DNA of 64,000 bases, taken from Capillimicrobium parvum (GTDB lineage Bacteria; Actinomycetota; Thermoleophilia; Solirubrobacterales; Solirubrobacteraceae). The stretch covers positions 310,001 through 374,000 of the forward strand of contig NZ_CP087164.1 in the NCBI RefSeq assembly GCF_021172045.1, in the 5' to 3' direction. The notes beneath the pieces were generated by a model. The model was not told the origin of the DNA. It saw only the letters and a list, made by a program, of their open reading frames with translations, and did not search any database. Below, in pieces: positions 35,443 through 45,297 of this stretch; the first letter of the stretch is position 1, and every line of letters begins with the position of its first letter. The position numbers were made by a program, and so were the translations under genes.

Positions 35443-35951
35443 TGGCCACCCGGCGCACCCGCACGACGGTCCGCGTGGACTCCGACCGGGGCGTCTTCAT
35501 GATCTCGGTGGCCGCCGAGCTGGCCGAGATGCACCCGCAGACGCTGCGCATGTACGAGGCGCGCGGGCTCATCACGCCCAAGCGCTCGCCGAAGGGCACG
35601 CGCCTGTACTCCCATGAGGACGTCGAGCGCCTGCGCCGGATCCAGCAGATGACGACCGAGTACGGCCTCAACCTGGCGGGCGTCGAGCGGGTGCTCGAGC
35701 TCGAGCGCAAGCTCGCGCGCGCCCAGGCCAAGGTCGAGGCGCTCGAGCGCCGCTCGCTCGAGCTGCGCGAGGAGATCCGGGCGCTCGAGGAGCGCCGCAA
35801 CGAGGTCCGTGCCGACCTCGTCCGCTTCGAGCACTCGCGCGAGCTCGCCTGTGCGAAGGACGTCGCGCCAATCAAGCTGCAGGTCGAGCGCCCCCGGAAG
35901 GCCCGGCCGATGCCGCCGGCCGGCGGGACCCCGCCGGGCGGCGCCGCCTGA
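35442..35951 (+). CDS. hspR: Heat-shock repressor HspR (MerR family)
   Basis: A 169-residue MerR-type repressor. VFMISVAAELAEMHPQTLRMYEARGLITPKRSPKGTRLYSHEDVERLRRIQQM is the winged-helix domain typical of HspR. A long coiled coil follows (about 80-130, VLELERKLARAQAKVEALERR), then a tail rich in Pro and Gly. In actinobacteria HspR uses DnaK as co-repressor and blocks dnaK and clpB. Its presence at the end of the operon makes the palindromes at the dnaK and clpB promoters its likely targets. The N-terminus (MATRRTRTTVRVDSDRG) is longer than in Streptomyces. Confidence 0.95.
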   Translation: MATRRTRTTVRVDSDRGVFMISVAAELAEMHPQTLRMYEARGLITPKRSPKGTRLYSHEDVERLRRIQQMTTEYGLNLAGVERVLELERKLARAQAKVEALERRSLELREEIRALEERRNEVRADLVRFEHSRELACAKDVAPIKLQVERPRKARPMPPAGGTPPGGAA

Positions 35952-36039
35952 GCTCCTTCCGCGCTCCGGCTGCTCCAGCGGGTACGGTCCGCCTCGACGA
36001 CCGTGGGGATGCGGCGCGTCTGACCGCCGCGGCGCCGGT

Positions 36040-37704
36040 TCAGGCGTCGAACGTCGGATCCTGCGCGACGATCGCCTCGAGCAGGAGCGGCGTCTCGCGC
36101 TGCGCGAGGTCCACGGTGAGCTCGTCGAGCGTGCGCAGCAGCTCCTCGTGGGTCGCGACGCGACGCGTCTCGCAGCTCTGCGCGCGGGCGAACCCGCCGA
36201 TGTCGAGGCCGTCGAGCGCGGGCCACGGGCCGGCCTGGCCGGTCTTCTCGCTCAGGCGGTCCATGATCGCGTAGCCGCCGTTGACCAGCACGACGAGGAC
36301 CACGCCGGCGCGGTACTGCACCGCGCTCCACAGCGCCTGGATCGAGTACAGCGACGAGCCGTCGCCCAGCACCGCGATGATGGGCCGGTCCGGCCGGGCC
36401 ATCTTCAGCCCGATCGAGGCGGGCATGCCGAAGCCGAGCAGGCCCATCGCGCTGACGAAGCCCATCGGCTCGCGCGCCGGGATGTGCGCGTTGAGCTGCA
36501 GGCGGCTGGAGGGCGACTCCTCGACGACGATCGCGTCGCGCGGCAGCCGGTCGCCGAGGGCGGCGAGGACGTGGGCGGCGCGCAGCGGCTCGCCGGCCGC
36601 GGGGGGCTCCGGCGCCGGGGGCCGGGAGGTCAGCGGCGCGCCGTCGAACGCGCGCCGCGGCGTGACGGCGCCGGCGAGCGCCGCGCAGACCGCCGCGGGC
36701 GAGCCCAGCACCGCGACGTCGACCGGGCTGCGGTGGGCCTCCGCCGCGTCCTGGCTGACGACCGCCACGCGCGTGCCCGGCTCGACAAGCGGGCCCTCGT
36801 CGTACGGGTACTGGCGCAGCATCCCCGTGCCCGCGACGAGCACCGTGTCGTGCGGCGCGAGCACGTCGCGCAGCCGTGCGCGGCGGGCGGGCAGATGACC
36901 GGCGAACTGCGGGTGGTCCTGCGGGAAGCCCGCCTGCGGCCCGAACGGCTCCTGCCAGACCGGGCACCCCAGGCGTTCGGCGAGGGCGACGAGCGCCGCC
37001 CAGCCGTCGGGCGAGTCGGCCCCGGCGCCGGCGACGATGACCGGCGAGGCCGCGTCGTCGAGCAGCGCGGCGAGCTCCTCGACCACGTCGGGGTCCGCCC
37101 CGGCCGAACGCAGCATCCGCGACGCCCCGAAGATCTCGTGCGGCGCGGGCGCGGGGGCGAGCCAGTCGTCCATCGGCACGATCACGATCGCCGGGCCGCG
37201 CGCGGTCACCGCCTCGTGGTGGGCGCGGACGATCGCACCCGGCACGTCCTGGGGGCGCAGCGGCTGGTCGACCCAGACCGGGTACTCGCCCGCGAGCCCG
37301 TTCAGCCGCCCGGCGAGGAACGGGTCGAGCTCGAGATGGCGGCGGTCCTGCTGGCCGACGATGACGACGAGCGGCGCGTGGTTCAGTCGCGCGGTCGCCA
37401 GCGCGGCGACCGAGTTGCCGAAGCCCGGCATCGAGTGCACGAGCACCAGCGACGGCGCCCCTCGCCCGAGCGCGTGCCCGGCCGCCATGCCGACGACCGA
37501 GCCCTCGTGCAGGGCAAGCACGAACTCGAGGTCGTCCGGGAAGCCGGCGAGGAGCGAGACCTCGGTGGACCCGGGGTTGGCGAAGATCGTGGTCATCCCG
37601 AGCCGGCGCATCACGTCGAACGCGGCGTCGCGGACGGTGGCGGCGGGGCGGGTGCCGGCGTCCTGCGCGCCGGCCGCCGCGCGGCCCTGCACCTGGGTCT
37701 CCAT
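36040..37704 (-). CDS. ThDP-dependent decarboxylase, benzoylformate decarboxylase-like
   Basis: A 554-residue enzyme of the acetolactate-synthase fold. IFANPGSTEVSLLAGFPDDLEFVLALHEGSVVGMAAGHALG matches the benzoylformate decarboxylase start, with Ser46 in NPGS, Glu67 for ThDP and His90-Ser91. Further features are IVGQQDRRHLELDP, VPMDDWLAP and the ThDP/Mg motif GDGSSLYSIQALWSAVQYRAGVVLVVLVNGGY. It decarboxylates an aromatic or branched 2-oxo acid to the aldehyde. The ATG lies 7 bases after a -10 box, so the mRNA may be leaderless. It is divergent from a GntR regulator gene. Confidence 0.85.
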   Translation of the reverse strand: METQVQGRAAAGAQDAGTRPAATVRDAAFDVMRRLGMTTIFANPGSTEVSLLAGFPDDLEFVLALHEGSVVGMAAGHALGRGAPSLVLVHSMPGFGNSVAALATARLNHAPLVVIVGQQDRRHLELDPFLAGRLNGLAGEYPVWVDQPLRPQDVPGAIVRAHHEAVTARGPAIVIVPMDDWLAPAPAPHEIFGASRMLRSAGADPDVVEELAALLDDAASPVIVAGAGADSPDGWAALVALAERLGCPVWQEPFGPQAGFPQDHPQFAGHLPARRARLRDVLAPHDTVLVAGTGMLRQYPYDEGPLVEPGTRVAVVSQDAAEAHRSPVDVAVLGSPAAVCAALAGAVTPRRAFDGAPLTSRPPAPEPPAAGEPLRAAHVLAALGDRLPRDAIVVEESPSSRLQLNAHIPAREPMGFVSAMGLLGFGMPASIGLKMARPDRPIIAVLGDGSSLYSIQALWSAVQYRAGVVLVVLVNGGYAIMDRLSEKTGQAGPWPALDGLDIGGFARAQSCETRRVATHEELLRTLDELTVDLAQRETPLLLEAIVAQDPTFDA

Positions 37705-37711
37705 CCGACCC

Positions 37712-37741
37712 ACTGTACGTAAAATCGTTTGGTCCTTTCAA
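37712..37741 (-). promoter_or_regulatory. Promoter for a leaderless decarboxylase mRNA
   Basis: On the minus strand, TTGAAA (37741-37736) and TACAGT (37717-37712) are spaced by 18 bases, and the ATG follows 7 bases after the -10 box. The predicted transcription start therefore falls on or next to the start codon. The spacer contains ACGATTT, whose complement AAATCGT also occurs beside the SDR/dehydrogenase palindrome at 39460-39466. Confidence 0.6.
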
Positions 37742-37780
37742 CCGCGCCGCACCCTCCGGGCGCTCGCGTACGATGGCGCC

Positions 37781-38521
37781 ATGGCGACCGCCCCGGATCG
37801 GCCCGGCGGGCCGTTCACTCCCGCCATCGGCGGCGCCAGCGAGCAGATCGCGCTGCAGATCCGGCGCTATCTCGAGCAGCGCCACCTGCGCCCGGGCGAC
37901 CGCATCGGCACCGAGCAGGAGCTGGCCGACGAGTTCGGCGTCAGCCGGCCGACGCTGCGCGAGGCGCTGCGACTGCTCTCGGCGTCGCACCTCATCCGGG
38001 TCGGGCGAGGGCGCTCCGGCGGCATCTTCGTCGCACGCACGCCGAACGAGGGGATGAGCCGCAACGTCAGCGAGTCGATCGCGCTGATGCTGGCCGCCGA
38101 GACGATCTCGATGCCCGAGCTGCTCGACGCGCGCATGTTCCTCGAGGTCCCGCTCGCGGGCCGCGCCGCGGCGAGCGCCACGGCCGAGACCGCCGCCCAG
38201 CTCGAGCAGGCGATCGCCGACGCGGAGGGCCACGCGCCCGGCACCGAGCCGTTCAACAGCGCCGACAGCCGATTCCACCAGATCCTCGCCAAGACGGCCG
38301 GCAACGACCTGCTGCTCGCGTTCACCGGCTGGATCCTCGAGGTGCTGCAGCCTCAGCTCATCGCCCACCTGGCGTCCGCCATCGACGGTGACGCGATCCT
38401 CGCCCAGCACCGCGCGATCCTGCGCGCCGTGCGCCGCAACCAGCGCTCGGCCGCCGAGCGGGCCATGGCGGCGCACCTCGAGTACCTCGTCCGGGTGCTC
38501 GACCGCGTCGACGCGCCGTAG
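37781..38521 (+). CDS. GntR/FadR-family transcriptional regulator
   Basis: A 246-residue repressor. The N-terminal winged helix (about 20-85) has LEQRHLRPGDRIGTEQELADEFGVSRPTLREALRLLSASHLIRVGRG; the C-terminal FCD domain (about 105-240) has LLDARMFLEVPLAG, NSADSRFHQILAKTAGNDLL and the metal-ligand His residues HRAIL and AHLEYLV. It is divergent from the decarboxylase and lies next to the dehydrogenase/SDR pair, so it probably controls these genes in response to an organic acid. The second of two ATGs (37781) is in frame with the conserved protein. Confidence 0.92.
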   Translation: MATAPDRPGGPFTPAIGGASEQIALQIRRYLEQRHLRPGDRIGTEQELADEFGVSRPTLREALRLLSASHLIRVGRGRSGGIFVARTPNEGMSRNVSESIALMLAAETISMPELLDARMFLEVPLAGRAAASATAETAAQLEQAIADAEGHAPGTEPFNSADSRFHQILAKTAGNDLLLAFTGWILEVLQPQLIAHLASAIDGDAILAQHRAILRAVRRNQRSAAERAMAAHLEYLVRVLDRVDAP

Positions 38522-38522
38522 A

Positions 38523-39473
38523 TCAAGCGGCGCTGAGCTCGCCCGCCGCCGCGCCGACCAGCGCGGCCGCCCGGCGCAGGCCGGCGTCCTCGCCGGCGGT
38601 GAGCACCCACTCGTGGATCGCCCGCACCCCGCCGGGGCCGAGCGTCACCGGCACGCTGAGCGCCACGCCGTCGATCCCGTACTCACCCTCGAGAACCACC
38701 GAGGCGGGCCACGGCTCGTCGTCGCCGTGCGCGAGCGCCGCGACCATGCGCGCGACGCCGCGGCCCGAGGTCCACGTCGACGAGCGGCCCGAGTCGAGCG
38801 CCACGTGGCGCGCGTACCAGTCGCGGACCCAGTCGAGCGCGGCCGCGCGCTGCGACGCGCCGACCGAGATCGGCACGCCGTCGACGCGCACGCGCTCGAG
38901 CAGCGCCACCGCGGCGTCGCCGTGCTCGCCGATCATCCATGCGTCGACCCGGTGGCCGGCGACGCCGAGCTCCTCGCCGAGCGCGGTGCGCAGCCGAAGG
39001 CTGTCGTTGAGCGTGTAGCCCGCGACGCGCTCGCGCGGGATCTCCGTGTGGCCCACCGCCCAGGTGACGAGCACGTCGACCGGGTTGGTCACGACGAGCA
39101 GCACGCCGGGCCAGTCCGGTGCGGCGGCGAGTGCGCCGGTCACCTCGCGCAGGATGCGGACGTTGTCGTCGAGGTAGACCATCCGCGACGTGTTGAGCGT
39201 CAGGGGCGCCGCGGCGGTCACCACCACGATGCCGGCGCCGGCGAGATCTTCGAGCCCGCCGACCCGCACAGACCCCGAAGCGCCCTGGGCCACGACCTGC
39301 TGGAGGTCCATCTCATGGGACACCGCCATCTCGGGGCGGCGGTCGATGAGGGCGACGTCGTAGGGCTCGTCGCGCAGGAGCAGGTTGAACGCCGTGGACG
39401 CCCCGACCCCCCCGCCGCCGCCCACGATCGCGACCTGCGTGCTCGTGTAGGGTTCGCGCAAATCGTCAGGCAT
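38523..39473 (-). CDS. Lactate/malate dehydrogenase-family enzyme with unusual substrate loop
   Basis: A 316-residue NAD-dependent 2-hydroxy-acid dehydrogenase fold: VAIVGGGGGVGASTAFNLLL, DVALIDRR, VVTNPVDVLVTWA and the catalytic IGEHGDAAVAL (His). The active-site loop normally AR(Q/R)KPGETR is AAPLTLNTSR, so the residue that separates lactate from malate use is neither Gln nor Arg. A different 2-hydroxy acid is likely. The region TSGRGVARMVAALAHGDDE is normal. It converges on the GntR gene (1 base between stops), and its ATG is 8 bases from the divergent SDR start. Confidence 0.85.
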   Translation of the reverse strand: MPDDLREPYTSTQVAIVGGGGGVGASTAFNLLLRDEPYDVALIDRRPEMAVSHEMDLQQVVAQGASGSVRVGGLEDLAGAGIVVVTAAAPLTLNTSRMVYLDDNVRILREVTGALAAAPDWPGVLLVVTNPVDVLVTWAVGHTEIPRERVAGYTLNDSLRLRTALGEELGVAGHRVDAWMIGEHGDAAVALLERVRVDGVPISVGASQRAAALDWVRDWYARHVALDSGRSSTWTSGRGVARMVAALAHGDDEPWPASVVLEGEYGIDGVALSVPVTLGPGGVRAIHEWVLTAGEDAGLRRAAALVGAAAGELSAA

Positions 39474-39481
39474 TATCTGAC
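39465..39481. promoter_or_regulatory. GTCAG-N7-CTGAC palindrome between two divergent starts
   Basis: A perfect 5-bp inverted repeat lies exactly in the 8-base gap between the dehydrogenase and SDR start codons and extends into the dehydrogenase gene. CATTAT inside the spacer, five bases before the SDR ATG, could be its -10 box, giving a leaderless transcript. A regulator bound here, possibly the GntR protein encoded nearby, would block both genes. Confidence 0.5.
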
Positions 39482-40243
39482 ATGGGTCGACTCGACAGCA
39501 AGGTCGCACTGATCACCGGCGCCGCCGGCAGCATCGGTGCGGCCACCGCCCGGCAGTTCGCCGCGGAGGGCGCGCGCGTCGTCCTGAGCGATCTCGACGA
39601 GGATCGGGTCGCCGCGGTCGCGGCCGAGCTGGGCGGCGACGAGGTGGCGTGCGCGACGGTCGCGGACGTGACCGACTCGGCCCAGGTCCGCGCCGCCGTG
39701 CAGCTTGCGGTGGACCGCTTCGGCGGCCTCGACGTCGCGTTCGCCAACGCGGGCATCGCCGGCCCCATCGCCCCGGTGTCCGAGTTTCCCGAGGACGCGT
39801 TCGACGCCGTGCTCGCGGTCAACGTGCGCGGGCCGTTCCTCGTCGCCAAGCACGCGCTCGCGGTGATGCGCGACGGCGGCAGCCTGATCATCAACTCCAG
39901 CGTCGTCGGCCTGACGTCGGACCGCGGCATCGCGGGCTACGCCACGTCCAAGCACGCGGTCGTCGGGCTGATGCGCACCGCGGCCAAGGAGGTCGCCGAC
40001 CGCGGCATCCGCGTCAACACGATCCACCCGGGCCCCGTCGACAACGCGTTCCAGCACCGGATCGAGGTCACCGCGACGGGCGCGGCGCAGGACCGGGCGG
40101 CCGAGATCTTCGAGGAGATGATCCCGCTCGGCCGCCATGCGCAGGCGGAGGAGATCGCGCGCTCCGTCGTGTTCCTCGCGAGCGACGACAGCTCGTTCGT
40201 GACCGGCCACACGCTCGCCGTAGACGGCGGCCTGTCGATCTGA
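39482..40243 (+). CDS. Short-chain dehydrogenase/reductase
   Basis: A 253-residue classical SDR: ALITGAAGSIGAATARQFAAEGARVVLSD (cofactor fold with Asp, so NAD preferred), VAFANAGIAGP, INSSVVGLTSDRGIAGYATSKHAVVGLMRTAAKE (catalytic Ser, Tyr-x3-Lys), IRVNTIHPGPVDNAF and the C-terminal FVTGHTLAVDGGLSI. It oxidises an alcohol or 3-hydroxy group; substrate unknown. It is divergent from the dehydrogenase with almost no space between. Confidence 0.92.
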   Translation: MGRLDSKVALITGAAGSIGAATARQFAAEGARVVLSDLDEDRVAAVAAELGGDEVACATVADVTDSAQVRAAVQLAVDRFGGLDVAFANAGIAGPIAPVSEFPEDAFDAVLAVNVRGPFLVAKHALAVMRDGGSLIINSSVVGLTSDRGIAGYATSKHAVVGLMRTAAKEVADRGIRVNTIHPGPVDNAFQHRIEVTATGAAQDRAAEIFEEMIPLGRHAQAEEIARSVVFLASDDSSFVTGHTLAVDGGLSI

Positions 40244-40388
40244 CGTCTGACGACGACGTGTTGGTCCTCGCGGGCTCGGAGGGACGCCCTTGGCGTAGAG
40301 GCTGTCGCGTTCCCGGCACCAGGCGCCGTCAACGCGACAGAACCGAACCGGTGACGTGGGGGCCGGACCCAGCGCGCCGCGCTCGGTC

Positions 40389-40504
40389 GCGGCCTACGTG
40401 CGCTGGCGCTGCCCGGTCCGCTCGGCCGTCGCGTCGTCGCGCCGCGGCGGCCTACATGCGCTGGCGCTGCCCGGTCCGCTCGGCCGTCGCGTCGTCGCGC
40501 CGCG
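40389..40504. repeat. 58-bp tandem duplication at the 3' end of a small membrane-protein gene
   Basis: Two adjacent 58-base copies, 40389-40446 and 40447-40504, differ at one position (GTG versus ATG). The second copy encodes the last residues RRDDATAERTGQRQRM and the stop of the minus-strand gene; the first copy lies beyond the stop. It resembles the 91-bp duplication at thiS-thiG in being recent, direct and centred on a gene end. Confidence 0.95.
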
Positions 40505-40904
40505 TGAAGCGTCCGCCCGCGGCGCCGTGCTCGTTGCCGGTCGTCTCGTGGTGCGCGGCCGCCTGATCCTCCGCCGCCTCGCGGCCCGGATGGTCGGGCG
40601 GCAGGTCGTGCGGGTTGATCTCGTCGTGGACCTCGGGCGTGTCGCCGGCCGGCCGCTCGTCGTCCGGGATCAGGTGGGCCGACGGGAGGGCCCAGTCGTC
40701 CTCGTCCTGCATCGCCTTCATCGGGTCGTTGCCGTGCCGGCGCATGTGGGCGCGCGTCAGGGCGCGCTCGACCACGGCGTAGCCGACGACGAGGGCGAGG
40801 AGGATCGCGCCGGGGATGAGGTAGGAGGGTTCGGCGGCGACGAGCACGGTGGCCGTGTAGACCACGGCGACGACGGCGACGAGCAGCAGCATCCAACGAG
40901 CCAT
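40452..40904 (-). CDS. Small membrane protein with acidic tail
   Basis: A 150-residue protein with two membrane helices (about 5-23 and 30-50) and a long hydrophilic tail rich in Asp, Glu, His and Pro (DERPAGDTPEVHDEINPHDLPPDH). The ATG at 40904 is chosen because earlier starts would lie in the divergent clpB promoter. The C-terminal 16 codons are in the second copy of a 58-bp duplication. It is divergent from clpB with 83 bases between starts. No family is recognised. Confidence 0.7.
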   Translation of the reverse strand: MARWMLLLVAVVAVVYTATVLVAAEPSYLIPGAILLALVVGYAVVERALTRAHMRRHGNDPMKAMQDEDDWALPSAHLIPDDERPAGDTPEVHDEINPHDLPPDHPGREAAEDQAAAHHETTGNEHGAAGGRFTRRDDATAERTGQRQRM

Positions 40905-40921
40905 GCGATCCGCATACCCCT

Positions 40922-40951
40922 CTTGCCATTCACGCAAGCATGTGGGACAAT
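40922..40951 (+). promoter_or_regulatory. Promoter of clpB
   Basis: TTGCCA and GACAAT are spaced by 18 bases, a reasonable sigma-A promoter in a locally AT-rich island. The -10 box overlaps the left arm of the AATCT-N15-AGATT palindrome. The predicted start near 40958 leaves a leader of about 30 bases with AAGGA before the clpB ATG. Confidence 0.65.
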
Positions 40952-40973
40952 CTCAGTCAGGAAGACTAAGATT
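40949..40973 (+). promoter_or_regulatory. AATCT-N15-AGATT palindrome at clpB (candidate HspR operator)
   Basis: The same outer arms and spacing as at dnaK. Here the repeat extends inward to AATCTCAGTC and GACTAAGATT (9 of 10 pairs). This contains AGT-N7-ACT, the inner core of the actinobacterial HAIR element (CTTGAGT-N7-ACTCAAG) that HspR binds. It therefore links the HAIR site and the dnaK palindrome. Confidence 0.65.
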
Positions 40974-40987
40974 TTTCACAAGGAACC

Positions 40988-43576
<2,589 letters not shown>

Positions 43577-43590
43577 CGAACGGAGGCCCG

Positions 43591-43608
43591 CCGCGCCACC
43601 CGGCGCGG
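43591..43608 (+). terminator. Hairpin after clpB
   Basis: CCGCGCC-ACCC-GGCGCGG forms a perfect 7-bp stem 15 bases after the clpB stop. No T-tract follows, as is common in such GC-rich genomes. It is likely the clpB terminator. Confidence 0.55.
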
Positions 43609-43699
43609 CGAGTCCGCCTGTCAGCCGGCATCGAGATCGACCGCAAGGTCGCGGGTGGCCGGCCGGCCCTCGACGACCTTGCCCTCCGGGACCCGGGGC

Positions 43700-43800
43700 G
43701 AGCAGGTCGACGTCACGTTCGGCGGGTTCGGCGCGGACCGGGTGACCGGGTCCGTGATCGCAATCGACGGCGGCAACGCGAGCGGCTGCGCCCCTGAGCC
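43700..43800 (+). pseudogene. Possible remnant of an SDR C-terminus
   Basis: In one plus-strand frame, GADRVTGSVIAIDGGNASG reads like the last 20 residues of a short-chain dehydrogenase (FVTGSVIAVDGG). The frame has no upstream SDR body and no stop at the expected place, and it runs antisense into the depolymerase gene. It could be a decayed gene end or chance; the match is short. Confidence 0.3.
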
Positions 43801-43804
43801 GCGC

Positions 43805-44767
43805 TCACACCAAGCGGGCCGCAGCCAATCTGCGGTAGAGCGAGCTCATCGTCCCCCACGGCTCGCCGCCGCGCCCCGACTCGCGCAGCGCTTCGGCCAC
43901 TTCGTCCTCGTCCACGATCCGGCCCGTCGTCCACGCCTCGGAGTCCTCGAGTGACGGGGCGTCGAGGAAGTCGCGTACGGTCGGAAGCGCGTTGCCGTGG
44001 GCGTCGAGGAGCAGGAGGTGGCCTTCGCCTTCGAGCATCTGTAGGCGTGCGTCGGGCATCCGGGCGGCGATCAGGACGCTGTTGACGGGCGGCGTCAGCG
44101 GGTCGTCGGCGCCGCAGAGCACGAGGGTGGGAACGTTGAGCTCCGGCAGCCAGCGCGCGCTCGACCACGAGCTCATCGTGTAGAGCTGGCCGGTGTAGCC
44201 CAGCAGCGACGGGGGCGCGGCGAGCCGATCGCGGCGGTGCCGGCGGACGAACTCGGGGTCGTGGGCCTGGCCGCCCGCGATCCACGGGATCGTCAACGAG
44301 TAGAACGTCGCCGACCAGTACCGCAGCGGCGTGAGCATGAGCATCAGCGAGGACGTCCGTCCCGGGATCCCGCCCCAGCCCGGCGTGGTCGCGGCGAGGA
44401 CGAGCCGCCGGATGCGCTGCGGCGCCTGGCGCGCCAGTTGCTGGGCCAGCGCTCCGCCGAACGAGTAGCCGACGACGTCGACGCGCTCCTGCTCGCCGAG
44501 TCGGTCGAGCAGCGTCTCGACCATGGCGGCCAGCGACGCCATGGGAAGCGGGCCGATCGGCAGCTCCGAGTGCCCGGTTCCGGGGGCGTCGAACGAGATG
44601 ATCCGACGGTCCGGCAGTGCGCGTTCGAACGGGCGCCACATCGCGGTGTGGGTGCCCAGGCCGTTGAGCAGCAGGATCGGATCGCCATGGCCGGTCTCCC
44701 GCACGCGCAGGCGCATGCCGGCGATCTCGAGGTCGCACTCTTGGTCTGGCGCGGGCGCGGCCGTCAT
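43805..44767 (-). CDS. PHA depolymerase-like alpha/beta hydrolase
   Basis: A 320-residue hydrolase with the layout of Pseudomonas intracellular PhaZ: ILLLNGLGTHTAMWRPFERALPDRRIISFDAPGTGHSELP, the nucleophile Ser102 in VVGYSFGGALAQQLARQAPQRIRRLVLAATTPG, LVLCGADDPLTPPVNSVLIAARMPDARL (Asp) and GEGHLLLLD (His). It probably releases hydroxyalkanoic acids from stored polyester. The ATG overlaps the GNAT stop (ATGA), placing it in the operon behind the PHA synthase. Confidence 0.85.
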   Translation of the reverse strand: MTAAPAPDQECDLEIAGMRLRVRETGHGDPILLLNGLGTHTAMWRPFERALPDRRIISFDAPGTGHSELPIGPLPMASLAAMVETLLDRLGEQERVDVVGYSFGGALAQQLARQAPQRIRRLVLAATTPGWGGIPGRTSSLMLMLTPLRYWSATFYSLTIPWIAGGQAHDPEFVRRHRRDRLAAPPSLLGYTGQLYTMSSWSSARWLPELNVPTLVLCGADDPLTPPVNSVLIAARMPDARLQMLEGEGHLLLLDAHGNALPTVRDFLDAPSLEDSEAWTTGRIVDEDEVAEALRESGRGGEPWGTMSSLYRRLAAARLV

Positions 44768-45297
44768 CGGGCGGTGTCGGCCAGGCCGGTGGTGAGCATC
44801 TCCGCCCAGGCGTCGTCGGCGATGTGGGCCATGCTGACGATGTCGTGCATCCGCCCGTCCGGTTCCTGCAGGTGGTCGACGAGCAGCGCCTCGGGACGGA
44901 AGCCGATCTCCGAGAACATGTTGATCGTCGACTGGTGGGTCGCGGGCACGTCCACGGTGAACTTGCGCCAGCCGTGGCGCAGCCCCTCGGCGAGCGCCAG
45001 GCGCGCCATCTCGCGGCCGAGGCCGCGACGGCGGGCGTCGTGGGCGACGATGAGCCGTAGATCGGCGACGTGCGACGACCGCCCGATGCCGGGCCACAAT
45101 GCCGCGAACGCGACGATGCGGCCGCCCTCTTCGTCGACCGCGACCAATCGGACCGCGATCTCGTCGTCGAGCCAGCGCTCGAGGACCTGCGGCTCCTGTA
45201 CGTCGTCCTTGAGGAAGTTGCGGTCGGCTTCGGGGATCTCCGCGAAGAACCGCGCAAGCTCCGTGCGGTCCTGCGGGGTCAGGGGTCTGGTGTTCAC
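44764..45297 (-). CDS. GNAT-family acetyltransferase
   Basis: A 177-residue N-acetyltransferase: VRLVAVDEEGGRIVAFAALWPG, the acetyl-CoA loop DARRRGLGREMARLALAEG (Q/RxxGxG/A type) and TINMFSEIGFRPEALLVDHL. It lies between phaC and phaZ-like genes with GTGA and ATGA overlaps on both sides, so all three are made together. The acetyl acceptor is unknown; a protein of the granule or a small molecule is possible. The GTG start is fixed by the overlap. Confidence 0.88.
   Translation of the reverse strand: MNTRPLTPQDRTELARFFAEIPEADRNFLKDDVQEPQVLERWLDDEIAVRLVAVDEEGGRIVAFAALWPGIGRSSHVADLRLIVAHDARRRGLGREMARLALAEGLRHGWRKFTVDVPATHQSTINMFSEIGFRPEALLVDHLQEPDGRMHDIVSMAHIADDAWAEMLTTGLADTAR

Noticed and set aside
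37722-39466. AAATCGT heptamer shared by the decarboxylase promoter and the SDR/dehydrogenase gap, considered as a GntR operator
   Set aside because: Only seven bases and no symmetry; could be chance. Kept as a note, not a call.
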